Source: Paracoccaceae bacterium
GTDB taxonomy: Bacteria; Pseudomonadota; Alphaproteobacteria; Rhodobacterales; Rhodobacteraceae
NCBI GenBank assembly: GCA_007128995.1
Contig: SKWJ01000477.1
Coordinates: forward strand, 1-5,360
DNA length: 5,360 bases
Direction: 5' to 3'
Both the position numbers and the translations under genes were made by a program. Shown here piece after piece: positions 5,204-5,360 of the stretch. The notes beneath the pieces are model-generated. The model was given only the letters and a program-made list of their open reading frames with translations, searched no databases and had not been told where the DNA came from. The number at the start of each line of letters is the position of its first letter. Position 1 is the first letter of the stretch.

Positions 5204-5360
5204 ATGGTCCAACTGACCCTGCCCAAGAACAGCCAGATGCGCACCGGGAAAACCTGGCCCAAACCCGAGACCGGGGGCAAGCTGCGCAAATTCCAGATCT
5301 ATCGCTGGAACCCTGATGACGGAGAGAACCCCCGTATCGATACATATTTTGTAGATCTGG
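5204..5360 (+). CDS. sdhB: succinate dehydrogenase iron-sulfur subunit SdhB, N-terminal part
   Basis: The first 52 codons are present and the gene continues beyond the window. The translation begins MVQLTLPKNSQM, followed by KTWPKPE and KLRKFQIYRWNPDDGENPRIDTYFVD (residues 26-51). This is the start of the ferredoxin-like N-terminal domain of SdhB, before the [2Fe-2S] cysteines, which lie outside the window. SdhB carries three iron-sulfur clusters linking FAD in SdhA to ubiquinone at the SdhC/SdhD anchor. The ATG at 5204 has an excellent GGAGG at 5194-5198, five bases upstream, which begins at the last base of the lipoprotein stop codon. It is the last sdh gene visible and clearly part of the same operon. 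Confidence 0.96.
   Translation, partial: MVQLTLPKNSQMRTGKTWPKPETGGKLRKFQIYRWNPDDGENPRIDTYFVDL

Overview
The window looks like chromosomal DNA of an alphaproteobacterium of the order Rhodobacterales (Rhodobacter/Roseobacter/Roseinatronobacter type). The grounds are the GC-rich coding sequence, the wording of the succinate dehydrogenase subunits, and a gene order that, from memory, matches the Rhodobacter sphaeroides region running from mcl2 through mch to sdh. All genes lie on the + strand. I see no mobile elements, tRNAs, rRNAs or CRISPR arrays.

Left part (1-2008): the C-terminal end of a CoA-ester lyase family protein, probably (3S)-malyl-CoA thioesterase Mcl2. It is followed closely by a multi-pass NnrU-family membrane protein and a small DUF1737 protein whose start overlaps the NnrU stop. 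After a 72-base gap comes a double-hotdog MaoC-type hydratase recognisable as mesaconyl-CoA hydratase (mch). Mcl2 and Mch belong to the ethylmalonyl-CoA pathway, the isocitrate-lyase-independent route for acetyl-CoA assimilation. The NnrU and DUF1737 genes have no clear role in it.

Middle (2009-2290): a 282-base intergenic region, the only sizeable non-coding stretch. From left to right it holds a 12-base GC palindrome with a T-run further on (possible weak terminator of mch), two TGTGATCAC palindromic boxes exactly 21 bases apart, a TGACA-N9-TGTCA dyad in a possible promoter, and a hairpin followed by T residues just upstream of sdhC. This last element may be an attenuator or terminator.

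Right part (2291-5360): the succinate dehydrogenase (complex II) operon in the order sdhC, sdhD, sdhA, a small lipoprotein gene, and the start of sdhB, which runs off the window. SdhC and SdhD anchor the enzyme and carry heme b and the quinone site. SdhA holds FAD and oxidises succinate, and SdhB carries electrons through iron-sulfur clusters. The ethylmalonyl-CoA pathway produces malate and succinyl-CoA, which feed succinate and malate metabolism, so the neighbourhood makes metabolic sense.

This is mostly a known, ordinary metabolic locus. The parts that deserve a second look are the uncharacterised lipoprotein wedged between sdhA and sdhB, and the structured sdh leader/operator region.
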